DNA from: Candidatus Rokuibacteriota bacterium | GTDB taxonomy: Bacteria; Methylomirabilota; Methylomirabilia; Rokubacteriales; CSP1-6 | Length of the DNA: 18,974 bases | NCBI GenBank assembly: GCA_016201645.1 | Contig: JACQCL010000176.1 | Coordinates: 1 to 18,974 of the forward strand | Direction of reading: 5' to 3' | Part shown: in pieces, positions 1 through 6,486 of the stretch | Layout: each line of letters begins with the position of its first letter | Numbering within the stretch: position 1 is the first letter of the stretch | Program-made: the position numbers and the translations under genes | Notes under the pieces: generated by a model | The model's input: only the letters and a program-made list of their open reading frames with translations | The model's database searches: none | What the model was told of the DNA's origin: nothing

Positions 1-848
1 AAATTGATCACGTCGTACTTGACCTTGTCGCCGATTTCCGTCATGACCTCACGATTGCCGGCATCGATCTTCTCGACCCGGCTGGCCGGCCGGTAGTCGA
101 GGTTCGGGTAGGCCTTCCAGGCGGCCTGGAAGAGCCCGGTCTTCGAGACGATGTTCTTGTTCGCGTCGAGGACGATCAGCTTGGCGCGCGGCTTGTTAGT
201 CTTGAGGTACCACGCGACCTGACAGGCCCGTTCGTAGGGCCCGGGCGGGCAGCGATAGGCCACCGGCGGCACGGTCAGCACGAACACGCCGCCATCGGGC
301 ATCGACTGGAGCTGACGGGCTAGCTGCACGGTCTGCGGGCCGGCCTTCCAAGCGTGTAGGACGGTGTCCTTAGCGGCTGCCAGCCCGTCCACCTGCTCCC
401 ACAGAAAATCAACGCCCGGCGAGACGATGAGCCGATCGTACTGAAGATATCCCTCCCCGATCCTCACCCGCTTTTGGTCGTGCTCGATGGCCGTGGCCAT
501 CTGGTGCATGACCTTGACGCCGTGCCGCCGAAGGCCGTCGTAACCGAACGTGATGCGCTCGATCGACTCCACGCCGCTGAGCACCAGGTTGCTGAACGGG
601 CAGGAGACGAATTCCTTGTTCGGCTCGAGGAGGATGACCTCCATCGAGGGGTCGCTGAGGCGCGCGTACTTGGCGGCCGTCGCGCCCCCCCACCCCCCGC
701 CGATCACGACGACTCGTCTCCCCGTTTTGGGCTCGATGTCGCCCTTCATCGGGGCGGCGCATGCCGCGAGTCCCGCCCCCGCCAGCATCCCGAGCCCGAC
801 CCCTGTTCCCGACGCTCGAAGGAACTCCCTGCGTGACCACGTTCTCAT
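1..848 (-). CDS. fccB: Flavocytochrome c sulfide dehydrogenase flavoprotein subunit (FccB/SoxF-like), 3' end cut off
   Basis: Exported FAD enzyme predicted to oxidise sulfide (or act as SoxF) and pass electrons to a c-type cytochrome. The ATG at 848 has a GGAGGGA ribosome site just upstream. The first 35 residues are a Tat signal (SRREFLRAS), a hydrophobic stretch and LAAC, which resembles a lipobox, so it may be a Tat lipoprotein. A dinucleotide-binding VVVIGGGWGG follows near residue 50. Family hallmarks are CPFSNLVLSG and CPPGPYERA; the latter carries one of the redox disulfide cysteines of this family. About 282 codons are visible, against roughly 400-430 in full-length relatives, so the C-terminus lies outside the window. 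It sits 66 bp after soxYZ in the same direction and is probably co-transcribed. Whether a cytochrome subunit follows cannot be seen. Confidence 0.88.
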   Translation of the reverse strand, partial: MRTWSRREFLRASGTGVGLGMLAGAGLAACAAPMKGDIEPKTGRRVVVIGGGWGGATAAKYARLSDPSMEVILLEPNKEFVSCPFSNLVLSGVESIERITFGYDGLRRHGVKVMHQMATAIEHDQKRVRIGEGYLQYDRLIVSPGVDFLWEQVDGLAAAKDTVLHAWKAGPQTVQLARQLQSMPDGGVFVLTVPPVAYRCPPGPYERACQVAWYLKTNKPRAKLIVLDANKNIVSKTGLFQAAWKAYPNLDYRPASRVEKIDAGNREVMTEIGDKVKYDVIN

Positions 849-914
849 GCGTCCCTCCACACTCGATCCTCCCTGACAGGCGATTCGTGGGCGATCCTCT
901 GGGAGATAGTTCAG

Positions 915-1676
915 CTACGCCAGAGGCCGAATGGGTTGGACGGCCTCCCAGCGCTGCCCCTGGTTGTTGATGAAGACGACGCGGAGCGTGCCCTCGCCCC
1001 TGACCTTCAGCGGGAACCGGATCAAGGGGTTCGGGCTTACCGCCGAGGTCATCTGAAACTCGCTGACCTTCTGGTTGTCGAGAAAGACGAGCATCTGCCG
1101 CACGTAGAACTCGGGGCGCTCGCGAACGAACCTTCCGTTTTTGAGCGCCAGGCCGGTGTCGGAGCCGTGGTCCACCTTGGTCCTCACCTCCACGACCTCC
1201 CCCACCCGGGGCGATCGGGGGAAGCGGATCAACGGGTTTCCGCGCCGCTCGCGCACCGTCCTGTCGGGCGGCGTTGAGCAGCCGCCCTCGGTCACCCGGA
1301 CCTCCCGCGTTCCCGTGAAGCGGCCGTGGCGCGAGCACTCGCCCACCACTGTGACCACCCCGCCGATCCCGGAGCGGAACTGAAAGGCCACCGAGGCGCG
1401 CCCGTTGGCCGGCGTGAAGAGGAAGGTCCCTTTGTAGGGCACAGGGTCCGTCTCCAGGCTCACCGCGAGCGAGCGAATGAAATGCTCGGGCTCCATCGGA
1501 TGGTCCACGGAGATCTGAAGCGGTACGGCCACGGGGTCATCGGCCAGCACCGGGAGGTCGATCTGGGGCCGGTGGGTGAGATCCGACTTTTGCTGCCCTC
1601 GCGCGACCCGAGGAAGCACGGCCGACCAGAGCCCGACGACGACCGATCCGGTCAGGAACTTCCTCCGATTCAGCAT
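915..1676 (-). CDS. Fused SoxY-SoxZ-like sulfur carrier protein, Tat-exported
   Basis: Periplasmic carrier of 253 residues joining a SoxY-like half (about 35-140) to a SoxZ-like half (about 145-253). In Sox systems SoxY carries sulfur intermediates on a cysteine in a C-terminal GGCGG arm and SoxZ is its partner. Here the only comparable motif is EGGCSTPP with Cys133, at the joint between the halves rather than at a free C-terminus. The N-terminus NRRKFLTGSVVVG is a Tat-like signal. I chose ATG 1676 because it places this signal first; an in-frame extension to 1730 adds only an unconserved leader. The SoxZ half contains NPLIRFP twice, near the two ends of the domain. It lies between moeA and fccB, same direction. 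The fold assignment is good; the substrate and whether the variant motif is active are inference. Confidence 0.8.
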   Translation of the reverse strand: MLNRRKFLTGSVVVGLWSAVLPRVARGQQKSDLTHRPQIDLPVLADDPVAVPLQISVDHPMEPEHFIRSLAVSLETDPVPYKGTFLFTPANGRASVAFQFRSGIGGVVTVVGECSRHGRFTGTREVRVTEGGCSTPPDRTVRERRGNPLIRFPRSPRVGEVVEVRTKVDHGSDTGLALKNGRFVRERPEFYVRQMLVFLDNQKVSEFQMTSAVSPNPLIRFPLKVRGEGTLRVVFINNQGQRWEAVQPIRPLA

Positions 1677-1726
1677 TGGTCCGCTTCCCGATCGTGAAGG
1701 TACCATACCCCGGCCGACTGATCCTG

Positions 1727-2956
1727 TCAAGCCGCCCCGTTCTGGGACGCCGGCGGCTTCAAGAGAAGCACCTGGACCTCACCTTCCTGGGGGACCGTCG
1801 TGTCGGGCGGCACCACCGCCAGACCGTCGGCGGCGACCATTGACGTGAGAACCGCCGACCCCTGGTTTCCGGTGAGACGGACTGCGTACCCGCGCGCATC
1901 GGCCGTGACCGACACGCGGAGGTATGCCCGCCGGTGGCCCGGGTTGGGGATCGGGGAAAGGGCCCGGGCGCGGACCGTGGGGCGATGGAGCGACAGGTGT
2001 CCCGCCATCTTTCTGATGGCCGGGCGGACGAAGAGCTCGAACGTCACCATGGCGGAGACGGGATTGCCGGGCAGGCCGAAGATCGGGCAACCGCCCGCGG
2101 AGCCGAAGGTGATCGGCTTGCCCGGGCGCATGGAGACCTGCCAGAGATGCAGTTCCGCTCCGAGCTGGCCGAGCGAATCACGCACCAGGTCATACTCTCC
2201 GACGGAAACGCCCGCCGACGAGATCAACGCGTCCGCCGAGAGCCCCCACCGCAGCCGCTCCTCGATGGCATCGCGGCGGTCCGGCGCGACGCCGACGTTG
2301 ATGGGATCCCCTCCGGCCTCGACCACCTGCGCCATCAGGGCGTAGGTGTTTGAGTTCCGAATCTTCCCGGGAGCGAGCTGCCCTCCGAGGTCCACCACCT
2401 CGTCCCCGGTTGACAGGATCGCGACCCTCGGGCGCCGGAAAACGAGCGCCCGGGACCGGCCCAGCGTGGCGAGCAGCCCGACTTCGGCGGGCCCGATCAC
2501 GTGCCCGGCCTCGAGCACCCTCTCGCCCGCCTTGATGTCCTCTCCCAGCGGACGGACGAATTCGCCGGGAGCGACCGGCCGACTCACCCGGATGTGACCG
2601 GTAAGAACGTCAACCTCTTCCTGGGGAATGACGCTGTCGGTCCCCTGGGGAAGCGGCGCCCCGGTGAAGATCCTGCACGCCTCTCCAGGGCGAATCTGGT
2701 GGGCCGCGACCGCCCCCGCGGGGACTGTTCCGGCGACCCTGAGCTCGGCCGGATGGTCTGGGGTGGCCCGAAGCGTGTCGCCAGAATTGAGCGCAAACCC
2801 GTCCATGGAAGAGTTCGGCCACGGCGGGATGTCGGATGAGGCGACGACCGGCTCGGCCAGGACCCGGCCAAGGCAGGCGAGGAGGTCCGCGCGCTCGGGG
2901 CCGAGGCGACTGACGCGCACGAGGATTTGCTCGAGGGCCTCCTCCACCGTCAGCAC
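1727..2956 (-). CDS. moeA: Molybdopterin molybdotransferase MoeA
   Basis: Cytoplasmic enzyme of molybdenum cofactor synthesis that inserts molybdate into adenylylated molybdopterin. The 409 residues match the usual MoeA length. Visible family motifs, in order: PPWPNSSMDGFAL near residue 43, ILSTGDEVVDLG and the following IRNSNTYAL in the MogA-like domain, SSAGVSVGEYDLV, PGKPITFG, and GLPGNPVSAMVTFE, followed by a C-terminal beta-barrel domain. The start is GTG at 2956 (reading MLTVEEALEQI), which fits the family N-terminus; the ribosome site is weak. It is the first gene after actF, 53 bp downstream, and 50 bp before soxYZ. No molybdoenzyme is seen in the window: the molybdoprotein-like half of ActB is not expected to bind the cofactor, so the user enzyme is elsewhere. 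Confidence 0.95.
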   Translation of the reverse strand: MLTVEEALEQILVRVSRLGPERADLLACLGRVLAEPVVASSDIPPWPNSSMDGFALNSGDTLRATPDHPAELRVAGTVPAGAVAAHQIRPGEACRIFTGAPLPQGTDSVIPQEEVDVLTGHIRVSRPVAPGEFVRPLGEDIKAGERVLEAGHVIGPAEVGLLATLGRSRALVFRRPRVAILSTGDEVVDLGGQLAPGKIRNSNTYALMAQVVEAGGDPINVGVAPDRRDAIEERLRWGLSADALISSAGVSVGEYDLVRDSLGQLGAELHLWQVSMRPGKPITFGSAGGCPIFGLPGNPVSAMVTFELFVRPAIRKMAGHLSLHRPTVRARALSPIPNPGHRRAYLRVSVTADARGYAVRLTGNQGSAVLTSMVAADGLAVVPPDTTVPQEGEVQVLLLKPPASQNGAA

Positions 2957-3009
2957 GGCGGTATTGTATCACCTGTGGCGCGCGGAGCGAGGCGGGGGTG
3001 AAGGCGCGA

Positions 3010-4134
3010 TTACAACCCCGGTCTCAGGCGGGAGAGGAACCGGCGACGACTCAGCACGAACAGGGAGAAGAAGCCCGCCGTGATCAGGACCTCGATGGGG
3101 CCGGCGGGGAACGGGGCTGCCGGCGAGAGCGACGGGACCACCAGGAGGACCCGCTCGAGGAAGATAGCGGCCAGGCTGAGGAAGGAGATGAAGACGAGAG
3201 GGCCGTGACGCTCGGGGGGTCTGCCCGTGAGCCGCTTCAGCAGATAGCCGAAGGGAACGATCCATCCGGCGAGCAGCACCACGAAGGCGAGTTGCCGCCA
3301 GGGATCATTGAAGAATCGCCGGAGGAAGAACCGGGTCTCGACGGGGACGTTGCCGTACCAGATCACGAGGTACTGGGACCAGAAGAAGTACATCCAGAGC
3401 GTGCTGGTCGCGAGGATGAGCTTGGCGACATCCTGAACCGCTGAGGGAGGAACCGCGGCCAGCCCCGAAGCATTCGCCCTGACCGCAAGGATCGCCAGGA
3501 GGGCAAACCCCGTGTAGAGCGTGCTGACGACGAAATAGCCGCCGAACAGCCCGCTGTACCACTTCGGATCGAGCGACATGATGAGGTCGAAGCCGAACAG
3601 GGAGAGGACGATGACGTAGAGAAACAGCATGGTGGTTGCCAGAACCGTCCGCCGGTGCCTGGCCCGGCGCTCGGCCTCAGGGTCGCTCTCTTCCCTCCGG
3701 AACCCCGCCTTGACGAACGCGAACACCACCCAGTACAGGGCCAGGACGCCGGCGGCGATCCTGAAGGCCATGAAGGGGACGTTGAGCCAGGCGGCCTTGA
3801 CCGGCACGGGGGTTGTCACCCACGGGTACAGGACCGAGCGGCCGGCAAAGAGGATCACGAACAGGACGAGGGAGACTGGCAGGAATCCCGCTGTGGTCAG
3901 GGCGATGCGTTTCACGCTCGGAGACCACCGGGCCTCCATCAGCTCCATGATCCCCGCGATGGCCGGCCCCGTCACCGACAGCCCTGACCAGAAGAGGAGG
4001 TTGATCAGGTAAATCTCCCAGGTCCTCTCGGCGGATCGCGAGATCCCAACGAGAAAAGCCAGGGCCCCTGCGGCGGCCAGCGCCGACAGCAAAACGCCTC
4101 CCCGTTTGGACGCGAGCTCCCGGCCGTCGGTCAT
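3010..4134 (-). CDS. actF: Alternative complex III subunit ActF (NrfD-like membrane subunit)
   Basis: Integral membrane subunit of alternative complex III, a quinol:cytochrome c (or high-potential acceptor) oxidoreductase. From ATG 4134 the protein is 374 residues with about ten hydrophobic helices. Characteristic stretches are FWSGLSVTGP after the first helix, FGFDLIMSLDPKWYSGLFGGYF in the middle, and TLWMYFFWSQYLVIWYGN later, typical of the shorter NrfD-like Act subunit. ATG 4134 overlaps the actE stop as ATGA, which decides this start over an in-frame upstream one at 4173. It ends with TAA at 3010. It is the last act gene, and no cytochrome oxidase genes follow in the window. Confidence 0.93.
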   Translation of the reverse strand: MTDGRELASKRGGVLLSALAAAGALAFLVGISRSAERTWEIYLINLLFWSGLSVTGPAIAGIMELMEARWSPSVKRIALTTAGFLPVSLVLFVILFAGRSVLYPWVTTPVPVKAAWLNVPFMAFRIAAGVLALYWVVFAFVKAGFRREESDPEAERRARHRRTVLATTMLFLYVIVLSLFGFDLIMSLDPKWYSGLFGGYFVVSTLYTGFALLAILAVRANASGLAAVPPSAVQDVAKLILATSTLWMYFFWSQYLVIWYGNVPVETRFFLRRFFNDPWRQLAFVVLLAGWIVPFGYLLKRLTGRPPERHGPLVFISFLSLAAIFLERVLLVVPSLSPAAPFPAGPIEVLITAGFFSLFVLSRRRFLSRLRPGL

Positions 4135-4634
4135 TTCTGGGCGAGGGTCCTCACGTAATTCACGAGGTCCCACCGCTCCTCCGGGGACAACGCTTCTCCG
4201 TATGCCGGCATCACGGCGCCGCCGGTTCCGATGACATGCTGGAGGTAGCCATCAGTCCGCTGCTTCTGGAGCGAGACATTGGTCAGGTCCGGAGGCGGAA
4301 TGAACTTCGGCGCCACCAGGCCGTCCCCCTTGCCCCCCGGCCCGTGGCAGGGCGCGCAGTAAATCGCGAAGAGGGCCTTCCCCCTGGCGGCGGATTGGGC
4401 GGTCGCCTTGACGGGATTCGGACGCTTGGCCGCGGCTTCGCGCTCCTCGCGGGGCGGGGTGAGCTCCCCCCCCATGCGGGGCAGCGTGCCGGCCGGCATG
4501 GTGAAGACGCGTTCCCCGGGGACGACCTTCACGGTCTCGGTCATGTTGTCGGTCCACCGCAAGACGACGACGCTTCCCATCAAGCCGCCCGCCGCAACGA
4601 TGAGCAGGAGCACGAAGCCGAAGAGGTACTTCAC
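4131..4634 (-). CDS. actE: Alternative complex III monoheme cytochrome c subunit ActE
   Basis: Monoheme c-type cytochrome subunit that likely relays electrons from ActA/ActB toward a terminal acceptor. The chosen start is GTG 4634: it overlaps the actD stop as GTGA and has a strong AGGAGG seven bases upstream; the upstream in-frame ATG at 4670 would add a glycine-rich leader lying inside actD. The 167-residue product begins with a membrane anchor (about residues 3-26), followed by a linker rich in Pro and charged residues. A cytochrome c domain follows with CAPCH at 93-97, and Met143 in AVMPAYGEALSPEERWDLV as the probable sixth heme ligand. The anchor lacks a lipobox, so it appears to be held by a helix rather than a lipid. 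Confidence 0.92.
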   Translation of the reverse strand: MKYLFGFVLLLIVAAGGLMGSVVVLRWTDNMTETVKVVPGERVFTMPAGTLPRMGGELTPPREEREAAAKRPNPVKATAQSAARGKALFAIYCAPCHGPGGKGDGLVAPKFIPPPDLTNVSLQKQRTDGYLQHVIGTGGAVMPAYGEALSPEERWDLVNYVRTLAQK

Positions 4635-5137
4635 TGCCTCACCTCCTCCGCTCCCGCCTCCCGAAGGCATCTCCGCACGGCTTCAGCGCGCTCGGCGGGA
4701 CAGGTGACCGCGATGCCGAAGCGGTCAACGGTGAAGCGCGGGTCGTAGGTGGTGGAGCGGCGAATGGACGGGAGTTTTCCAAGCACCAGAATCGCCAACA
4801 GCGAGGACAGTCCTCCCAGGAGGATGGTGAGCTCGAAGGCGATGATCACGAAGGGAGGAATCGAGACGACGGGCTTACCGCCCGTCACGAGCCCCCATTT
4901 CAGCGAGGACCAGATGGTGAGCGCAAATCCCGTCAATGTCCCGGTCAATCCACCGATCAGGGTGAACAGCCGGACGGGGCTCACCGGGCGGCCTTCCTCT
5001 ACGGCCGCTTCGATCTCTTCCACCGGCACCGGCGAGTACACGGTGAAGTCGCGGACCCCCTCGGCGCGCAGATCGCGGATCGCCTTGACGGTGGTGTCCA
5101 CGTGGGCAAAGATGCCGAGGATGCGGGACGCCGCCAT
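4631..5137 (-). CDS. actD: Alternative complex III subunit ActD (DUF3341-type membrane protein)
   Basis: Small membrane subunit of alternative complex III, 168 residues. The N-terminal domain (about 1-55: ILGIFAHVDTTVKAIRDLRA, then VYSPVPVEEIE) is the usual soluble ActD head. Two membrane helices lie near 62-82 and 95-122, and the C-terminus contains DPRFTVDRFGIAVTC. The start ATG at 5137 overlaps the actC stop as TGATG. A longer in-frame reading up to 5359 is out of register with actC coding and is not credible. The stop overlaps the actE start. The biochemical role within the complex is structural as far as known. Confidence 0.92.
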   Translation of the reverse strand: MAASRILGIFAHVDTTVKAIRDLRAEGVRDFTVYSPVPVEEIEAAVEEGRPVSPVRLFTLIGGLTGTLTGFALTIWSSLKWGLVTGGKPVVSIPPFVIIAFELTILLGGLSSLLAILVLGKLPSIRRSTTYDPRFTVDRFGIAVTCPAERAEAVRRCLREAGAEEVRQ

Positions 5138-6486
5138 CAGTGGTGTCCTGCCTTCACGGGATGCGGAAGGGTTTCCTTCACTTCGACGATCGACACCGAA
5201 GGCATCACCTTGATGAACCCGAGGAAGAGGATGAAGAACCAGGCGAAGCTCCCGATGACGATGAGCGTGTCGGTCACCGTCGGGTAGTAGATCCCCCAGG
5301 TGTAGGGATAGAAGTCGTGCCCGAGACCGGGAACAATGATGTTGAAGCGCTCGAACCACATCCCGATCAGGACGAGAATGGACACCACGTAGAGGGTCGG
5401 GGTGTGAGTCCGCGCGCGGCGCGAGAAGAGCACCAGCGGGGCCAGACTGTTGCAGAAGTACTGGAGCCAGAACGCCCAGGCGTAATTCTGGGTGGCCTTC
5501 CAGAAGAGCGAGGCCCGCTCAAAATGCTCGCCGCTGTACCAGGCCGTGAAAGCCTCGCAGACGTAGAAGTACGTCAGGATCAGGCTGGTCACGAGAGTCA
5601 ACTTTCCCATCGCGTCGAGATGGCGGTCGGTGATGTACGGGTAGAGGTTGAAGAGCCGGCGCATGGGGATGATGAGGATCAGGACCATGGCAAAGCCCGA
5701 GAAGATTGCCCCGTTCACGAAGAAGGGAGCGAACAGGGTGGAGTGCCAGCCGGGGACCAGGGCCATCGCGAAGTCCCAGGACACCACGCTGTGCACCGAG
5801 AGCACGAGCGGCGTCGCGAGGGACGCGAGAAGCCCGTAAGCCCGCCGGTAGTGCCGCCACTGCCGGTCCGTCCCCTCCCACCCGAGGGCGAAGGCCCCGT
5901 AGATCCTTTTCTTCCAGCCGGTCGAGGCGTCCCGGACCGCGGCGATGTCGGGCATAAGACCCACGAAGAAAAAGACGACGCTGATCGTCAGGTACGTGGA
6001 GATCGCGAAGACGTCCCACACGAGCGGCGAGCGGAAGTTGGGCCAGAGGTAGCGCTGGTTCGGATACGGCAGGAGCCAGTAGGCAAACCACATGCGGCCG
6101 GCATGGATGAGCGGAAAGAGCCCTGCCGTCATGACCGCGAACACCGTCATGGCCTCCGCCCCCCGGAAGATCGAGGTGCGCCAGCGGGCGCGGAAGAGGT
6201 AGAGGATGGCGGAGATGAGCGTGCCGGCGTGACCGATCCCGATCCAGAAGACGAAGGAGGTGATGTACATCGCCCAGTTCTGGGGCGTCCGCTTCCCCGC
6301 CGCTCCCATGCCGATGTAGATCTGCCAGGTCCACGCCAGGATCCCGGCGGTCAGGATCAGCCCGACCACCGACATCCAGCCGAAGTAGGTCGGCGAGGGA
6401 GCCCAGAGGGTGCGAATGACGTCCCGGTTGACGTCGGCGTAGGTCGGCTGGCGAACGGCGCTCGAACGGGTGGGGTGCTGATTCAT
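5137..6486 (-). CDS. actC: Alternative complex III quinol-oxidising membrane subunit ActC (NrfD family)
   Basis: Large NrfD/PsrC-like membrane subunit (449 residues from ATG 6486) with about ten transmembrane helices and a candidate quinol site; it accepts electrons from quinol and passes them to the ActB Fe-S clusters. Family features: the N-terminal TYADVNRDVIRTLWAP, the GIGHAGTLISAILYLFRARWR helix pair, FALGWEGTDRQWRHY, SVHSVVSWDFAMALVPGWHST, and the FIIVPGL-like region NIIVPGLGHDFYPYTWGIYYP. The start overlaps the actB stop as ATGA; the in-frame extension to 6657 lies inside actB and is rejected. The stop overlaps the actD start. Confidence 0.94.
   Translation of the reverse strand: MNQHPTRSSAVRQPTYADVNRDVIRTLWAPSPTYFGWMSVVGLILTAGILAWTWQIYIGMGAAGKRTPQNWAMYITSFVFWIGIGHAGTLISAILYLFRARWRTSIFRGAEAMTVFAVMTAGLFPLIHAGRMWFAYWLLPYPNQRYLWPNFRSPLVWDVFAISTYLTISVVFFFVGLMPDIAAVRDASTGWKKRIYGAFALGWEGTDRQWRHYRRAYGLLASLATPLVLSVHSVVSWDFAMALVPGWHSTLFAPFFVNGAIFSGFAMVLILIIPMRRLFNLYPYITDRHLDAMGKLTLVTSLILTYFYVCEAFTAWYSGEHFERASLFWKATQNYAWAFWLQYFCNSLAPLVLFSRRARTHTPTLYVVSILVLIGMWFERFNIIVPGLGHDFYPYTWGIYYPTVTDTLIVIGSFAWFFILFLGFIKVMPSVSIVEVKETLPHPVKAGHH

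Noticed and set aside
409..1338. A 309-codon minus-strand frame spanning fccB and soxYZ
   Set aside because: It is out of frame with two recognisable genes and has an Arg/Gly/Pro-rich composition typical of a GC shadow.
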